From: Acidiferrobacteraceae bacterium
Lineage (GTDB): Bacteria; Pseudomonadota; Gammaproteobacteria; Arenicellales; UBA868
Assembly: GCA_002731295.1 (NCBI GenBank)
Contig: PCBE01000059.1
Span: 30,850 to 36,854, forward strand
Length of the DNA stretch: 6,005 bases
Direction of reading: 5' to 3'
Shown one piece after another: positions 5,634-6,005 of this stretch; the first letter of the stretch is position 1, and every line of letters starts with the position of its first letter. Made by a program: the position numbers and the translations under genes. The notes beneath the pieces were generated by a model that was not told where the DNA came from, did no database searches, and worked only from the letters and a program-made list of their open reading frames with translations.

Positions 5634-6005
5634 ATGAGCAGTCGGCCCATGTCAACACCGTCTAATTTACAACCAAACAAGAGGCAGTTGCACCCAGCAA
5701 CAACCAATTCGGGCACGTTACTTACTGAAATCATGGCACTGGTATCAGATGATCTTTCTGCGATCAAGCGACACATTGAAAATCAGATTGAATCTGATAT
5801 TCCGCTTATACGGGAAATCGGCCGCTACATCGTTGACGCTGGTGGTAAGCGGTTACGGCCAATAACACTGTTACTGGCAGCGCGATCGCTCGGTTACCAG
5901 GGCACCGCGCACATCGACCTGGGTGCCGTCATTGAATTCATCCATACGGCCACTCTCCTGCATGATGATGTCGTGGACAAGTCAGATCTGCGACGAGGAC
6001 GCAAA
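5634..6005 (+). CDS. ispB: Polyprenyl (octaprenyl-type) diphosphate synthase, N-terminal part (cut by window edge)
   Basis: This trans-prenyltransferase family extends farnesyl diphosphate with isopentenyl diphosphate to make the quinone side chain. From the ATG at 5634 the window holds 124 codons, open to the right edge. They contain GGKRLRP at 70-76 and, after FIHTATLLH, the first Asp-rich motif DDVVD at 111-115 followed by RRGR, as in E. coli IspB. The chain length cannot be judged from this part. The start is unsure: in-frame ATGs occur at 5634, 5649 and 5733. The family's usual N-terminus aligns near the last (TEIMALVSDDL), so the first 33 residues, which look unstructured, may not be translated. 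None of the three has a good ribosome site. The gene diverges from rplU, as in E. coli and Pseudomonas, which supports the ispB name. A TAG closes the frame upstream of 5634. Confidence 0.9.
   Translation, partial: MSSRPMSTPSNLQPNKRQLHPATTNSGTLLTEIMALVSDDLSAIKRHIENQIESDIPLIREIGRYIVDAGGKRLRPITLLLAARSLGYQGTAHIDLGAVIEFIHTATLLHDDVVDKSDLRRGRK

Noticed and set aside
1..6005. Mobile elements, CRISPR, tRNA or rRNA genes, or an unknown defence or biosynthetic system
   Set aside because: I saw no transposase, direct-repeat array, cloverleaf or unexplained gene cluster. All major frames belong to conserved core families.

Overview
The window is ordinary chromosomal core sequence, most likely from a gammaproteobacterium. 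The evidence is protein-level resemblance (MurJ, S20, L21, L27, Obg, ProB, RibF and an IspB-type prenyl transferase) and a gene order, ispB / rplU-rpmA-obg-proB / rpsT / murJ-ribF, that I recall from Pseudomonas and relatives. It carries no mobile element, CRISPR array, tRNA or rRNA that I can see. Base composition looks balanced and even, with no sign of recent transfer. The genus cannot be told from this sequence.

Layout, left to right. Positions 1-200 hold the first ~66 codons of ribF (minus strand, cut by the window edge). Positions 249-674 hold a small minus-strand gene for a DUF2203-like protein of unknown function, and 685-2256 hold murJ (minus), the lipid II flippase. These three read in one direction as a likely murJ-DUF2203-ribF operon. 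Divergent from murJ, rpsT (S20) runs on the plus strand from a TTG start at 2404, behind a good sigma70-type promoter. Its 3' end faces proB, only 32 bases away. From 2703 to 5503 the minus strand carries rplU-rpmA-(terminator)-obg-proB, led by a near-consensus promoter at 5575-5603. The plus-strand ispB-type gene starts at about 5634 and runs off the right edge.

Roles: L21, L27 and S20 are ribosomal proteins and Obg is a ribosome-assembly GTPase. ProB catalyses the first step of proline synthesis, RibF makes FMN and FAD, and MurJ and the polyprenyl diphosphate synthase serve peptidoglycan and quinone synthesis. It is a growth-related housekeeping cluster, not an accessory island.

The points that merit a second look are modest: the hairpin terminator squeezed between rpmA and obg, the DUF2203-like gene between murJ and ribF, the UUG start of rpsT, an Obg without an acidic tail, two small hairpins in the rplU leader, and the unclear start of the prenyl transferase. 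I found no convincing evidence of a previously undescribed system. No stretch longer than 300 bases lacks a gene.
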